Below, in pieces: positions 22,935 through 31,796 of a stretch of DNA of 64,000 bases. This DNA comes from Kibdelosporangium persicum (lineage in GTDB: Bacteria > Actinomycetota > Actinomycetes > Mycobacteriales > Pseudonocardiaceae). Below the pieces are notes generated by a model. It had not been told where the DNA came from and made no database searches. It worked only from the letters and a program-made list of their open reading frames with translations. The stretch is from the NCBI RefSeq assembly GCF_013280595.1, contig NZ_JAAATY010000037.1:1-64000 (forward strand). Reading direction: 5' to 3'. Position numbers and translations under genes: made by a program. Numbering within the stretch: position 1 is the stretch's first letter; each line of letters begins with the position of its first letter.

Positions 22935-23809
22935 CGACCGAACACCCGACGATGGCCCGGACAGGCGTGGGTTCGGCGTTCGGCACCTTCGGTGAGCTTC
23001 TACAGGGTGTACTGCCCGAACCCGACGGCGACTTCTTGGTCACCCTGCCGATCACGCTCGGTTCCACGGCGACGTTCGAGCCCGGCCGGGGTGATCTGCG
23101 AGTGCGTCCGGCCGGGAAACAGAAGTCCGCCACGCTGGCCCGGCTGATCCTGGACTGGGCCGGCCTTCCGGCCGGCGGCCGGTTGACCATCGACAGTGAG
23201 CTGCCGGAAGGCAAAGGGCTGGCCAGCTCGTCCGCCGACCTGGTGGCCAGCGCCAGGGCGATCAGCGACGCGCTGGGGATCGAGCTCTCCACCGCGCGGA
23301 TCGAGGCGTTCCTGCGGATCATCGAGCCGACGGACGGTGTGTTGTACCCAGAGGCCGTGGCATATCACCATCGCACCGCGCGCCTGCGTGCCCGACTTGG
23401 CGACCTGCCGCCGGTCACCATCATGGCGGTTGACGAGGGTGGTCAGGTCGACACGATTGCGTTCAATCGCCTGCCGAAGCCGTTCTCGCCTGGCGACAGG
23501 GCCGAGTACGCCACACTGCTCGACCGGCTCGGCACGGCTGTGCGAAACGGGGATCTGCGGACCATTGGACTGGTCGCCACCCGGAGCGCGGAGATGAACC
23601 AGCGAATTCGTCCAAAATCGACATTCGACGACATGGTCAAGACGTGCTCCGATATCGGCGGAGTCGGAATAGTCGTAGCGCACAGCGGCACGATGATCGG
23701 TGTCATGCTTGACGAATCCGAGCCCGGCTTCTGTGAGAAACACGGGGCGCTGCTGGAGTCGGCCGTAATGTGCGGAACCGCCCGGTTACGTTACCAGTCG
23801 CGCCGTTGA
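22931..23809 (+). CDS. GHMP-family L-threonine kinase (PduX-like)
   Basis: The 292-residue GHMP kinase has GTFGELLQG near residue 18, characteristic of the PduX threonine kinase branch, and the ATP-binding motif LPEGKGLASSSADLVAS near residues 95-111. PduX makes O-phospho-L-threonine for cobalamin synthesis, but no cobalamin gene is nearby. Here the kinase closes a coupled operon with a PLP beta-replacement enzyme and an argininosuccinate-lyase-like enzyme, so phosphothreonine as the activated precursor of 2,3-diaminobutyrate is the best reading. ATG 22931 overlaps the ATP-grasp stop. The 3' end faces a small ORF on the opposite strand. Confidence 0.85.
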   Translation: MTTEHPTMARTGVGSAFGTFGELLQGVLPEPDGDFLVTLPITLGSTATFEPGRGDLRVRPAGKQKSATLARLILDWAGLPAGGRLTIDSELPEGKGLASSSADLVASARAISDALGIELSTARIEAFLRIIEPTDGVLYPEAVAYHHRTARLRARLGDLPPVTIMAVDEGGQVDTIAFNRLPKPFSPGDRAEYATLLDRLGTAVRNGDLRTIGLVATRSAEMNQRIRPKSTFDDMVKTCSDIGGVGIVVAHSGTMIGVMLDESEPGFCEKHGALLESAVMCGTARLRYQSRR

Positions 23810-23953
23810 CTCATTGCGGTGCCGGGCAGTCACCACCGTGGCAGTGGTACGAGTCGAGCGGCTGCCGAGCTGAACCCGCGGAACCATCGCCAGCGCTAGC
23901 CCGGCCGTGAGCACCACGGCCAGAACCGCACGACAAGCTCGCTGTGGATGCAT
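23786..23953 (-). CDS. Possible 55-residue signal-anchored peptide
   Basis: This small minus-strand ORF has a very good ribosome site (GAGGAGGTGACGC before ATG 23953). The product begins MHPQRACRAVLAVVLTAG and continues hydrophobic to about residue 27, then becomes Ser/Thr/Arg-rich, like a signal anchor with a short polar tail. It overlaps the end of the kinase gene on the other strand by 24 bases. I do not recognise it. The strong SD and the hydrophobic N-terminus are the only support; it could be a chance ORF. Confidence 0.3.
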   Translation of the reverse strand: MHPQRACRAVLAVVLTAGLALAMVPRVQLGSRSTRTTATVVTARHRNESTARLVT

Positions 23954-24148
23954 GCGTCACCTCCTCGGTTCCGGCACCGTGGCGTCGCGGCTGGGGGGAT
24001 CAGTCTCCTGATTCCTGTAATCACACAGGCAGATTGTGGTGTGTCGCCGATCTGACATCGCTGGGGACCGGTCCCCTGTGCGGCTTCCTACCCTGTCGGT
24101 CGCGTCGTCCGAATCGGAGCAATTGCTCGTGGAGGGGAAGCGTCAACG

Positions 24149-24335
24149 GTGAAACGAATCGTGATGACCTTGCTCGGTACGGCGGCGGTGCCCAGGCGGA
24201 GTGGTCAAGGCGAAAGACGTCGTCGTTCTCGGCTGCGCCGCGGCCATCGACGGCTTCACCCTGGTCGGTGACGAACCGGACGATCCGTCGACGGGATCCA
24301 AGTTTCCGGTCCGGGTCGCCACATTCACGAAATGA
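24149..24335 (+). pseudogene. Degenerate or frameshifted small ORF
   Basis: GTG 24149 follows GGAGGGGAAG and opens as VKRIVMTLLGTAAV, like the start of a signal sequence, but this frame soon turns arginine-rich. From about 24201 the next frame over reads VVKAKDVVVLGC and ends FPVRVATFTK at 24335, with high GC3 codons. One indel near 24190-24200 would join the two into a roughly 60-residue secreted peptide with a single Cys. I do not recognise it. It may be a decayed gene or a sequencing error. Confidence 0.25.
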
Positions 24336-24423
24336 ACGTCGGCTGTCGGCGCTTGCGTCCGGCTGTTCGATGGTTCCGGGTTCGTCGAACGGGTTTCTCG
24401 TCCCCTTACACAAGGAATGGGTT

Positions 24424-26259
24424 ATGCTCGTGAGATCGACTACCGCGTTGAGTTTTGACGTGCTCGGGCCGGTGCGGGGCCACTACCGAGGACGGGCGAT
24501 CGAACTGGGGCCGGCCAGGCAGAGTGCTCTGCTTGGCGTGATGTTGACTCGTCCCAATATGGCACTCTCGTCCGACGAGTTGTTGCACTGGGTGTGGGGC
24601 GACCAGGTGCCGAAAAGCACGCACAAGGTGATTCCGACCTACATCTACCGGCTACGTCAGGCGCTTCAGATGGCTGGTGACGAGGCGGTGATCGAGCGGG
24701 TCCGCAACGGCTATGCGCTGCGGATCGAGGCGGATGCCGTGGACGCCGCGCGTTTTGCCCGGGCCACCGAGTCGATGAATGCGACCAGGATGATGTCGTC
24801 CGATGACCAGTACGGTCACGTGGCGAGTGTGCTGGAGATGTGGCGTGGCGAACCGTTCGAAGGGCTGCCAGGTCCGGCGTTGGCCAGTGAACGCGCGAAG
24901 CTGCACGAAATGCGGCTGACACTACTGATGCGTCGAGCTGGTCTCGACATAGTCAGCGGCAACCACGCAGCGGCTGTGCTCGACCTGTTGGACCTGCAGG
25001 AACGAAACCCGATGCACGAACAAGTCGCTTGCTTGTTGATGACCGCCCTGTACCAAAGCGGCAGGCAGGCCGAGTCACTCGCCGTCTACTCGAAGATCCG
25101 GCTCCGGCTGCTGCACGAACTGGGCAGCGAACCAGGTAGGGCACTGGTCACGACGCATCGGGCTGTGCTGACCGGCGACCAGGATGCCCTCGACAGGATT
25201 TGTGGGTGTCCGATGACCGCGGCGCCTGGGAAGACCGTGACGGAGGTACCGGTCCACACACCTCGTTGTGATCTGCCGGGTGAGGCCGGGCTGCTGCTGG
25301 GCAGGGATTTCGAACTGGCCGCGCTTGCCGGTGCGATCCGGGCGGGCCGGGGAAGTCGTCAGGTGATCGCCGTGGACGGCATGCCCGGGATCGGAAAAAC
25401 CGCGTTCGCGCTGCGGCTGGCGCGTATGGTCGCCACCGACTATCCGGACGGGCAGCTTTACGTGGATCTTCGCGGTCACAGCACACAGCAGCCACCGTTG
25501 TCCACTTCAGACGCTTTGTGGTCGTTGCTCGCAAGCGTGGGAGTGCCTCCTGCCCGACCCATTGGCGACGTCGAACAGGCGGCGGCGTTGCTGCGGGCGA
25601 CGATCGCGGACCGTCGGCTGCTCATCCTGCTCGACGATGTGATCGGAACGGACCAGATTCTGCCCTTGCTGCCAGGCGGAGCCGCATCGGCTGTGTTGGC
25701 CGTGAGCCGGAACAAGCTACTGGCCCTGCCGGCGACCCGCACTCTGTCGCTGTATCCCCTGGAACAGCAGGATTCACGAGCTTTGCTCGGCAGCCATATC
25801 GGACCGGAGAGGCTCGCCGCCGACGAAGAGGGGGTCACCCAGCTGGTCCAGGCGTGTGCGGGTCACCCGTTGGCGTTGGCCCTCGTTGGGGCGAGACTGC
25901 GGCACAGGCCGATGATCAGCGCGAGCACGTTGGCGCGACACCTGGTGAGCGCGCCCGATGGATTCCTCGGCTTACGAGCGGAATCGGCGAGCCTGCTCGC
26001 GAATCTCGAGCCGTCGCTGTCCCGGCTCGACGCGGAAGCGCACAAGGTACTGGGCGCATGCGCGGTGGCCGATCGGCTGAGCGCGACCCGGAACGTGCTC
26101 GCCTCCCGGCTGGACATGGGCGTCGGCGCAGTCGAGGCCTCTCTGGACCAGCTTGTCGACCGCAACTTGCTGATGCAGGTGGGCACAGACCAGTTTCGGC
26201 TCCATCCGGTCGTCGCCGGGTGCGTGCGCGCGTTGCTTCCATCAGCGAACTCGCCCTGA
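24424..26259 (+). CDS. SARP-family transcriptional activator with NB-ARC ATPase domain
   Basis: The 611-residue regulator has an OmpR-type winged helix at residues 1-100 (FDVLGPVRG, SSDELLHWVWGDQVP, VIPTYIYRLRQAL), a bacterial transcriptional activation domain to about 255, then an NB-ARC ATPase (Walker A GMPGIGKTAFALRLAR near 319, Walker B RRLLILLDDV near 399) and a C-terminal winged-helix-like region. The same frame is open 480 bases further upstream, but ATG 24424 gives a proper SARP N-terminus and follows ACAAGGA, so it is preferred. It lies 615 bases after the biosynthetic operon on the same strand and is the likely pathway activator of the NRPS genes. Confidence 0.92.
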   Translation: MLVRSTTALSFDVLGPVRGHYRGRAIELGPARQSALLGVMLTRPNMALSSDELLHWVWGDQVPKSTHKVIPTYIYRLRQALQMAGDEAVIERVRNGYALRIEADAVDAARFARATESMNATRMMSSDDQYGHVASVLEMWRGEPFEGLPGPALASERAKLHEMRLTLLMRRAGLDIVSGNHAAAVLDLLDLQERNPMHEQVACLLMTALYQSGRQAESLAVYSKIRLRLLHELGSEPGRALVTTHRAVLTGDQDALDRICGCPMTAAPGKTVTEVPVHTPRCDLPGEAGLLLGRDFELAALAGAIRAGRGSRQVIAVDGMPGIGKTAFALRLARMVATDYPDGQLYVDLRGHSTQQPPLSTSDALWSLLASVGVPPARPIGDVEQAAALLRATIADRRLLILLDDVIGTDQILPLLPGGAASAVLAVSRNKLLALPATRTLSLYPLEQQDSRALLGSHIGPERLAADEEGVTQLVQACAGHPLALALVGARLRHRPMISASTLARHLVSAPDGFLGLRAESASLLANLEPSLSRLDAEAHKVLGACAVADRLSATRNVLASRLDMGVGAVEASLDQLVDRNLLMQVGTDQFRLHPVVAGCVRALLPSANSP

Positions 26260-26494
26260 CAGTGGCCGTCGAAAAGTGCATGCGCCACCACGTCGTGATG
26301 CCATGTGAAACCAGAGCAGACGCGGCGCTTGGCCTGACCGCTCGCCGCCGATGGTCACGGCGGCATTGTGGGGCTTCGGGACAACCATTGCGTCAACTCT
26401 GGCCGTGACTCGTGCTCGCCGGCCCGGCTTTCGTGCCGGGCAGTGAAATTCCGCTCGGTGTGGTGGTCGGAGTTCCGGCGTCGGAGGATTGTGA

Positions 26495-28285
26495 ATGACA
26501 GATGTGTTCATCGGGGTCCTTGGCGAGCTGCACGTGCGCGTCGGCGGCCGTGAAATGCGAATTGCCGGCAGGAAGCAGCAACTTCTGCTGACCGCGCTGG
26601 CGCTGAGCAGCGGTGCGGTCGTCACCGTCGAGGAGCTGATCGACCGGCTCTGGGACGACAACCCACCGCCGTCGGCACGGTCAACGCTACGGGGACACGT
26701 GAAGCGGCTAAGGCGGCTACTGCGCGTACCGGGCGGCCAGCCCGTTGTCGAAACCGCGAACGGCGGTTACCGGCTGCGGGTCGATCCTGAAGCCATTGAC
26801 CTGTATCGCTTCCGCCGGCTCATCGGTCAAACCGATGCGCCGAAAGCCGTGCTGGCCGAGGCAATCGACCTGTGGCGCGGCCCCGCGCTGCACGGTCTCG
26901 GCCCGAGCCGGTGGGCCGAGCAGACAGCGTTGGGGCTCGAGGAAGAGTGGTTGCAGGCTATCGAACGGCTCAGTGACCTCGACATCGACACCGGGGCACC
27001 GGAACCGGCGACCGCGCGCCTTGGCCACCTGCTGGGTGATCACCCTTTTCGGGAGAGCTTGTGGTACCGGTTCATCCTTGCCCTGCACAGGGCTGGACGT
27101 GGCGCCGAGGCGCTGAACCGGTTCGACGAGATCCGGCGCCACTTGGCCGACCGTCTCGGCGTCGAACCGTCCGCTCCGCTGCGAGATCTGCACCAGGAGA
27201 TTCTGGCCTCCACACAGGACAGGCAGACCTCGGTGAAACCCAGGCCCGGTCCCACCGAGTTCGTCGGCAGGAAGAAGGAGATCGCTCGCCTTGACGAGCT
27301 GTCCGAGCGCGCACGGATCATCGTTGTCGACGGGGGAGCAGGGGTGGGCAAGTCGGAGTTGGTGTCGCGTTGGGCAGACGTCGCGTCGGCACGTTTCGGC
27401 GACAAGGTCGTGCGGATCAATCTCCGTGGATTTCATCCCGAGCCTCCACTGTCCACGAACGAGGCGCTCGTCGAACTACTGTGCGGACTCGGGGTGGCCG
27501 CTGACGATGTGCCAGCCGACGTCCCGGCCAGAACAGCGCTCCTGCGTGCCGAGCTGTCGCGGACCCGTACACTGGTCATATTGGACAACGCTTTGAACGG
27601 CCACCAGGTACGGCCACTGCTGGGCGGTTCTGAGAGCCTGACCATCATCACCAGCCGCGGGCAACTACGCGGCCTCGTGGCCAGAGAAGGCGCCTGTCGG
27701 CTGACGGTATGCCCGCTTGATCTGAGCGAGAGCAGGCAACTCGTCACAGCCCTCGTTGGCCGTCCAATGCGGACCGAAGAACTGGCCCTGGTTGATGAGC
27801 TCGCCGAGCTCTGCGCAGGGATGCCCCTGGCATTGCGGATCGCCATCGAGAAGTTGACACGGATACCTGAGATGAGCCTGGTCAGGCTGGTCGGCGAACT
27901 GTGTGACGTGAACGGCCGGCTGGATCTGCTGGAGACGGGGGACGACTGTACAACGAGTGTCCGTGCCGTGCTGAGCCGGTCACAGCGCCTGCTCTGCGCG
28001 AGCGAAGTGAACCTGCTGCACCGGCTTTCCTGCCTACGGAAGTCCGTTTTCGATGTCAACGATGTGATGTTGCTGGCCGATGTCCCGCCAAGAGAAGCGC
28101 GCGCGACGCTGAACAAGTTGGTATCGCTTGGTTTTCTCGAACAGCGAGGGTTGCAGACCTATCGGATGCATGCGCTGCAGCGTGCGGTGGCGCAGGAAAC
28201 TCCCGGAACAGTGTCTGTCGACGGAGTGCAGCAACCCAGTCCCGCGACTCGTCGTCCGCTCGCCTCAGTCCAGCTGGACCGCTGA
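26495..28285 (+). CDS. SARP-family transcriptional activator with NB-ARC ATPase domain
   Basis: This second SARP regulator has 596 residues: an N-terminal winged helix (IGVLGELHVRVGG, VTVEELIDRLWDDNPP, LRGHVKRLRRLL), a BTAD region to about 240, and an NB-ARC domain (Walker A DGGAGVGKSELVSRW near residue 279, Walker B TLVILDNAL near 360). ATG 26495 follows TCGGAGG. The upstream SARP is 235 bases away; that gap holds no convincing gene. Its 3' end overlaps by 21 bases the end of the convergent lasso ABC transporter. It could serve the NRPS cluster or the neighbouring lasso operon; position does not decide. Confidence 0.92.
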   Translation: MTDVFIGVLGELHVRVGGREMRIAGRKQQLLLTALALSSGAVVTVEELIDRLWDDNPPPSARSTLRGHVKRLRRLLRVPGGQPVVETANGGYRLRVDPEAIDLYRFRRLIGQTDAPKAVLAEAIDLWRGPALHGLGPSRWAEQTALGLEEEWLQAIERLSDLDIDTGAPEPATARLGHLLGDHPFRESLWYRFILALHRAGRGAEALNRFDEIRRHLADRLGVEPSAPLRDLHQEILASTQDRQTSVKPRPGPTEFVGRKKEIARLDELSERARIIVVDGGAGVGKSELVSRWADVASARFGDKVVRINLRGFHPEPPLSTNEALVELLCGLGVAADDVPADVPARTALLRAELSRTRTLVILDNALNGHQVRPLLGGSESLTIITSRGQLRGLVAREGACRLTVCPLDLSESRQLVTALVGRPMRTEELALVDELAELCAGMPLALRIAIEKLTRIPEMSLVRLVGELCDVNGRLDLLETGDDCTTSVRAVLSRSQRLLCASEVNLLHRLSCLRKSVFDVNDVMLLADVPPREARATLNKLVSLGFLEQRGLQTYRMHALQRAVAQETPGTVSVDGVQQPSPATRRPLASVQLDR

Positions 28286-30010
28286 GTTGTCGACGGCTTG
28301 CCAATGGCCAACCAGATTTGTGTATGTGGCAGAGCTCGTGCACAGCTGTGCGTGGGTGCCGACTTGCGGGCGAGCTCCGTCCAGTACGAGCACACGATCG
28401 GCGCGCAACGCGGACGTGATGCGGTGGGCGATCACGATCAGAGTGCCTTCACGGTCCGCCAACGCACTTTCGGCGATGGCCTCCACGCTGGGATCGAGGT
28501 GGCATGTGGCTTCGTCCAGGATGACAATCCGGGCGGGCGAAACGAACACCCGGGCCAGCACCAGCAGCTGTCGTTCTCCTGGCGAAAGCGCCCCGGGTCG
28601 CTCGATCCTCGCACCGAGCCCACCCAGGCGATCAACGAGTTCCTTCGCCCCCACAGCGGTCACGGCTGTCCACAAAGTGGCGTCGTCAACCGCGGTGTTC
28701 AGATACGCCAGGTTCTCGCGGACCGTGCCGGCACACACATAAGCTTCCTGTGGGACCAGCGCGACGTTTTCACGCAGCACCGATTCCGCGAGATCACCGA
28801 GTGGCCGTCCACCGATCCGGACGACGCCCGTCTCCGGTTCGCACAGCCCGGTCAGCAGGCCGGCCATCGTGGACTTGCCGATCCCGCTCGGACCGACGAT
28901 CGCCAGGTGCTCACCTGCCGGGATCCTCAGGGTGAACCGGTCGAGAATCGGACGGGAATGCTCGCCGTAGCGGAAGCTGATCCCCTCCATGTCCACGTCG
29001 GCACTGAGCCGCTCGACTGGTCCGCGGTTGTCTTCAGATGCCCGTGGAGGGCGCGTGTGGGCCGCCAGCCTGCCGAGCAACACCGACATCTCCAAGCCCA
29101 AGTTGCCGACAGCCTCGACGAGTGTGCGCACCGCCGGCTCGAGTCCGACGACCAGGTAGGTGGCGGCACCCAGCAGTGCCCCCGCGGACATCAGACCGGA
29201 CGAGACCAGCCACGGTGCGAGAATCAGCAGTGCCAGTAGCGGGATGCGCGCCGCCACGGCGAACGCGGCGATTCGGGCGGTTCCGGCGGTCGCCACTCGA
29301 GCGTCAGCTTCAGCGTTGGCGACGAACACCTGATCGAGCTCAGCGACCGCACGATCACCGGCTGCGCAACTCAGCGCGTCGCGCAACCCTTCAACCGTGC
29401 GCCCAGCACGCCGGGCAAGGCGTTCCTCCACTACCAACGTGTATTCGTACCGCCTTCGCCACAGTCGGGACATGGGCACCAGCACGGCGGCGCCCAGCAC
29501 CATACAAAGCACCGATAAGACGACGATCGCGGGCGCGAGCGAAGCCAGGCCGATCACGCACGCACCAACGCTGAACACGACGAGGCGAGCCACCATCAGC
29601 AGGCTCGCGCCGAGCTGGCGGACGGACTCTGCCTGCAGGACGAGCCGCGCGACTGTACTGGAGTCAGCCCGGTGAGGTCGTTCAACCGCCTCCTGTAGGG
29701 CGCTGCCAACCACCGCGCGCACTATGTCGTCCCGCAGGGATTCCACCACGTGCCCGGTCGACGTGACGGCCTGCCTTCCCGCGAAAGCACCAACGACCAA
29801 CGAAACCCCATAGCAGCCCAGCAACATCAGGCCGGTTCCTGGCGCGGAAACCATGAATCCACGGTCAAGCGCGGACGCGACCAGCCAGCCCGACAGCGAG
29901 ATCGGCAGGACCTCAACGACCGACCACCCGGCCAGCACCAAGAGCTGCCGTCGATGTCTGCCGAGCACCGGCAGGACGAAAAGCCGCCAGCCACCTTTCG
30001 GGCTCAGCAT
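28265..30010 (-). CDS. ABC exporter half-transporter (permease-ATPase), lasso peptide export
   Basis: The 581-residue type I exporter subunit has an N-terminal membrane domain (about residues 10-300) fused to an ATPase: Walker A GPSGIGKSTMAG, signature LSPGERQLLVLAR, Walker B IVILDEATCHLD with the catalytic Glu, and H-loop VIAHRI. Its start overlaps the end of the upstream half-transporter by 7 bases, so the two are translationally coupled and probably form a heterodimer. As last gene of the lasso operon it should export the mature peptides and give self-protection. The 3' end overlaps the convergent SARP gene. Confidence 0.92.
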   Translation of the reverse strand: MLSPKGGWRLFVLPVLGRHRRQLLVLAGWSVVEVLPISLSGWLVASALDRGFMVSAPGTGLMLLGCYGVSLVVGAFAGRQAVTSTGHVVESLRDDIVRAVVGSALQEAVERPHRADSSTVARLVLQAESVRQLGASLLMVARLVVFSVGACVIGLASLAPAIVVLSVLCMVLGAAVLVPMSRLWRRRYEYTLVVEERLARRAGRTVEGLRDALSCAAGDRAVAELDQVFVANAEADARVATAGTARIAAFAVAARIPLLALLILAPWLVSSGLMSAGALLGAATYLVVGLEPAVRTLVEAVGNLGLEMSVLLGRLAAHTRPPRASEDNRGPVERLSADVDMEGISFRYGEHSRPILDRFTLRIPAGEHLAIVGPSGIGKSTMAGLLTGLCEPETGVVRIGGRPLGDLAESVLRENVALVPQEAYVCAGTVRENLAYLNTAVDDATLWTAVTAVGAKELVDRLGGLGARIERPGALSPGERQLLVLARVFVSPARIVILDEATCHLDPSVEAIAESALADREGTLIVIAHRITSALRADRVLVLDGARPQVGTHAQLCTSSATYTNLVGHWQAVDNSAVQLD

Positions 30011-31698
30011 GTGCTCTCCGCTGGCTCAGCACGGAACAACGCGCGGTAGTTCGGATCGGCGAGCAATTGGTGATGTGGTGCCACGGCGCGGGCCCGTCCG
30101 GCTTCCATCCAACACACGACGTCAGCTCGCGCGGCGACAGACATGCGATGTGCGATCAGGATGCGGGTCGTATGACTCTTGCCGTGCGCCAGAGCGGCGG
30201 TGATCTCGGCCTCAGTAGCGGTGTCCACACTGGACATAGCATCGTCGAGGACGAGCACACGCACGTCACGGCAGAGTGCTCGGGCCAAGCCGAGCCGTTG
30301 CGTTTCGCCACCCGACAACCGCAGTGCCTCGACCTCGGTGTGTGCGCCTTCCGGTAAACGAGCCACGAACTCCGCCGCGGCCCCGGCCCGCAGCGCCGCG
30401 TCCACACGGCCCTCATCGGCCGGTCTGTCCGCGTATCCGACCGCCTCGGCGATGGTGGCCCCAAGCAGGACGGGGCGTTCGAAGCCGTATCCGAAGGCCG
30501 CGCGCAGGGACTTCGGCTTCACCTCGCACAAAGGAACTCCGTCCAGCAAGATCGTACCTTCGTCGGGCGGAATCAATCCACCCACGACGGCCGCCAGGGT
30601 GGACTTTCCCGATCCGGAGGAGCCTACGATCGCGATCGACGTTCCGGCGGCCACGTCGAGGTCAAGCCCGTTGACGATGTCCCGGTCGCCGGCCCGGACC
30701 CGGATTCCGCGCAACCGGAGCTCACCACGGCCTGGCGGCAGGTCAAGCCGGCCCGGAGGTGGCACGGGCAATGCCAGCAGTTCCGCGATCCGATCGGCGG
30801 AGCCCTTCGCGCGGGCGAGCCGTCCGATCGCCGCGACCTGGCGCAACAAGCCCATCGCATAACCGAGATAGCCCACCACGGACAGCATCTCGCCGGGCGT
30901 GATGCGCTGACTCGTGACACCGAGCCCGGCTACTGCCAACGCGAGCACTTGCGCGATCGGACCGAACAGTCCCAACTGCCAGCACGCGCGGCGTTGCATC
31001 GCCCAGAAGCCGGCACCCGCCGCTCGCAACCTGTCGAGCGGCTTCAGCACTCGGCCGAGTTCCCAGTCGAAGGTACCGGCGGCGCGGATGGTGCGTGCGC
31101 CACCCACCGCGTTCGTCAGACCGGCGACGAGTTCCTCGTGTGCTTGTTGGTAGTTCTTCGTGGTACCGGCCATTCGCGTGACCAGCCAGCGCATCAGCAG
31201 CCAGACCACCAACGCGGCTGCGACAGCCAACAGACCGATCGGGATGTCGATCAGGAACAACGCCACCACGGCGCCGATGGAGACGAGCAAGGAGGTCACC
31301 AGGGTGACCGCGACCGACGTAACCGTTGCGGCTTCCGTACTCGACTCCAAAAGCCGTGTCAACGCTCCCGCGTCGCCGATCCTGGATCTGGCCGAGATCC
31401 CGACGTCGAAGAGGTGCCGGAGCATCCTGCGCCGCAACGAAAGTGCGCCAGCGGCCTTGGCGCGGACGTCAGCGGCCTCACGCAGCATTTCCGCTGCCGT
31501 GGCGAGCAGTACAAGGGCACACACAGCGAGCACGGGCGCCGTTGACGTAGTCCCGCCCAGGGCGGCGTCGACGGCGAGTCCTATGGTCATCGGCAAGGCC
31601 AGCCGTACGGCAGCATCCACAAGGGCGACCGCGAACAACGACACAGCCCAGCGACCCGCCGCCCGGACCGCGCCGGCCAGCAGACGAATGCTTGACAC
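30004..31698 (-). CDS. ABC exporter half-transporter (permease-ATPase), lasso peptide export
   Basis: This 564-residue exporter subunit has a membrane domain followed by an ATPase: Walker A GSSGSGKSTLAAVVG, signature LSGGETQRLGLARAL, Walker B VLVLDDAMSSVD and H-loop LIAHRM. The usual catalytic Glu after Walker B is Asp, whereas the partner half has DE, so one nucleotide site is probably degenerate, as in asymmetric heterodimeric exporters. GTG 31698 (product MSSIRLLAGAVRAAG) is preferred over the ATG at 31755 because GGGAG precedes it and the longer version would begin within the hairpin at 31721-31753. It lies 98 bases after lasso precursor A2. Confidence 0.9.
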   Translation of the reverse strand: MSSIRLLAGAVRAAGRWAVSLFAVALVDAAVRLALPMTIGLAVDAALGGTTSTAPVLAVCALVLLATAAEMLREAADVRAKAAGALSLRRRMLRHLFDVGISARSRIGDAGALTRLLESSTEAATVTSVAVTLVTSLLVSIGAVVALFLIDIPIGLLAVAAALVVWLLMRWLVTRMAGTTKNYQQAHEELVAGLTNAVGGARTIRAAGTFDWELGRVLKPLDRLRAAGAGFWAMQRRACWQLGLFGPIAQVLALAVAGLGVTSQRITPGEMLSVVGYLGYAMGLLRQVAAIGRLARAKGSADRIAELLALPVPPPGRLDLPPGRGELRLRGIRVRAGDRDIVNGLDLDVAAGTSIAIVGSSGSGKSTLAAVVGGLIPPDEGTILLDGVPLCEVKPKSLRAAFGYGFERPVLLGATIAEAVGYADRPADEGRVDAALRAGAAAEFVARLPEGAHTEVEALRLSGGETQRLGLARALCRDVRVLVLDDAMSSVDTATEAEITAALAHGKSHTTRILIAHRMSVAARADVVCWMEAGRARAVAPHHQLLADPNYRALFRAEPAESTC

Positions 31699-31720
31699 CG
31701 CGACTCCCTGCGCACGATTG

Positions 31721-31753
31721 GTGTGGCCGGTGGCCACAGGCCACCGGCCACAC
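31721..31753 (-). terminator. Perfect 15-bp hairpin between lasso precursors and transporter genes
   Basis: GTGTGGCCGGTGGCC at 31721-31735 and GGCCACCGGCCACAC at 31739-31753 are exact reverse complements with a 3-base loop. On the minus-strand transcript this very stable stem lies 43 bases after the stop of precursor A2 and 22 bases before the transporter start. No U-tract follows, so a processing or mRNA-protecting element, or a partial terminator that makes more precursor than transporter mRNA, fits better than a full intrinsic terminator. Confidence 0.7.
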
Positions 31754-31796
31754 AAGACAAGAGCGATGACGTCGTGCGGTCACACGACGACTGGGA

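Noticed and set aside
23944-24423. N-terminal extension of the first SARP gene
   Set aside because: The frame is open, but the sequence before ATG 24424 is not SARP-like, while the ATG has a ribosome site and gives the normal family start.
26351-26498. Short ORFs in the gap between the two SARP genes (for example GTG reading VLAGPAFVPGSEIPL)
   Set aside because: They have no ribosome site and no homology I recognise; the ATGA-type overlap with the SARP start alone is weak support.
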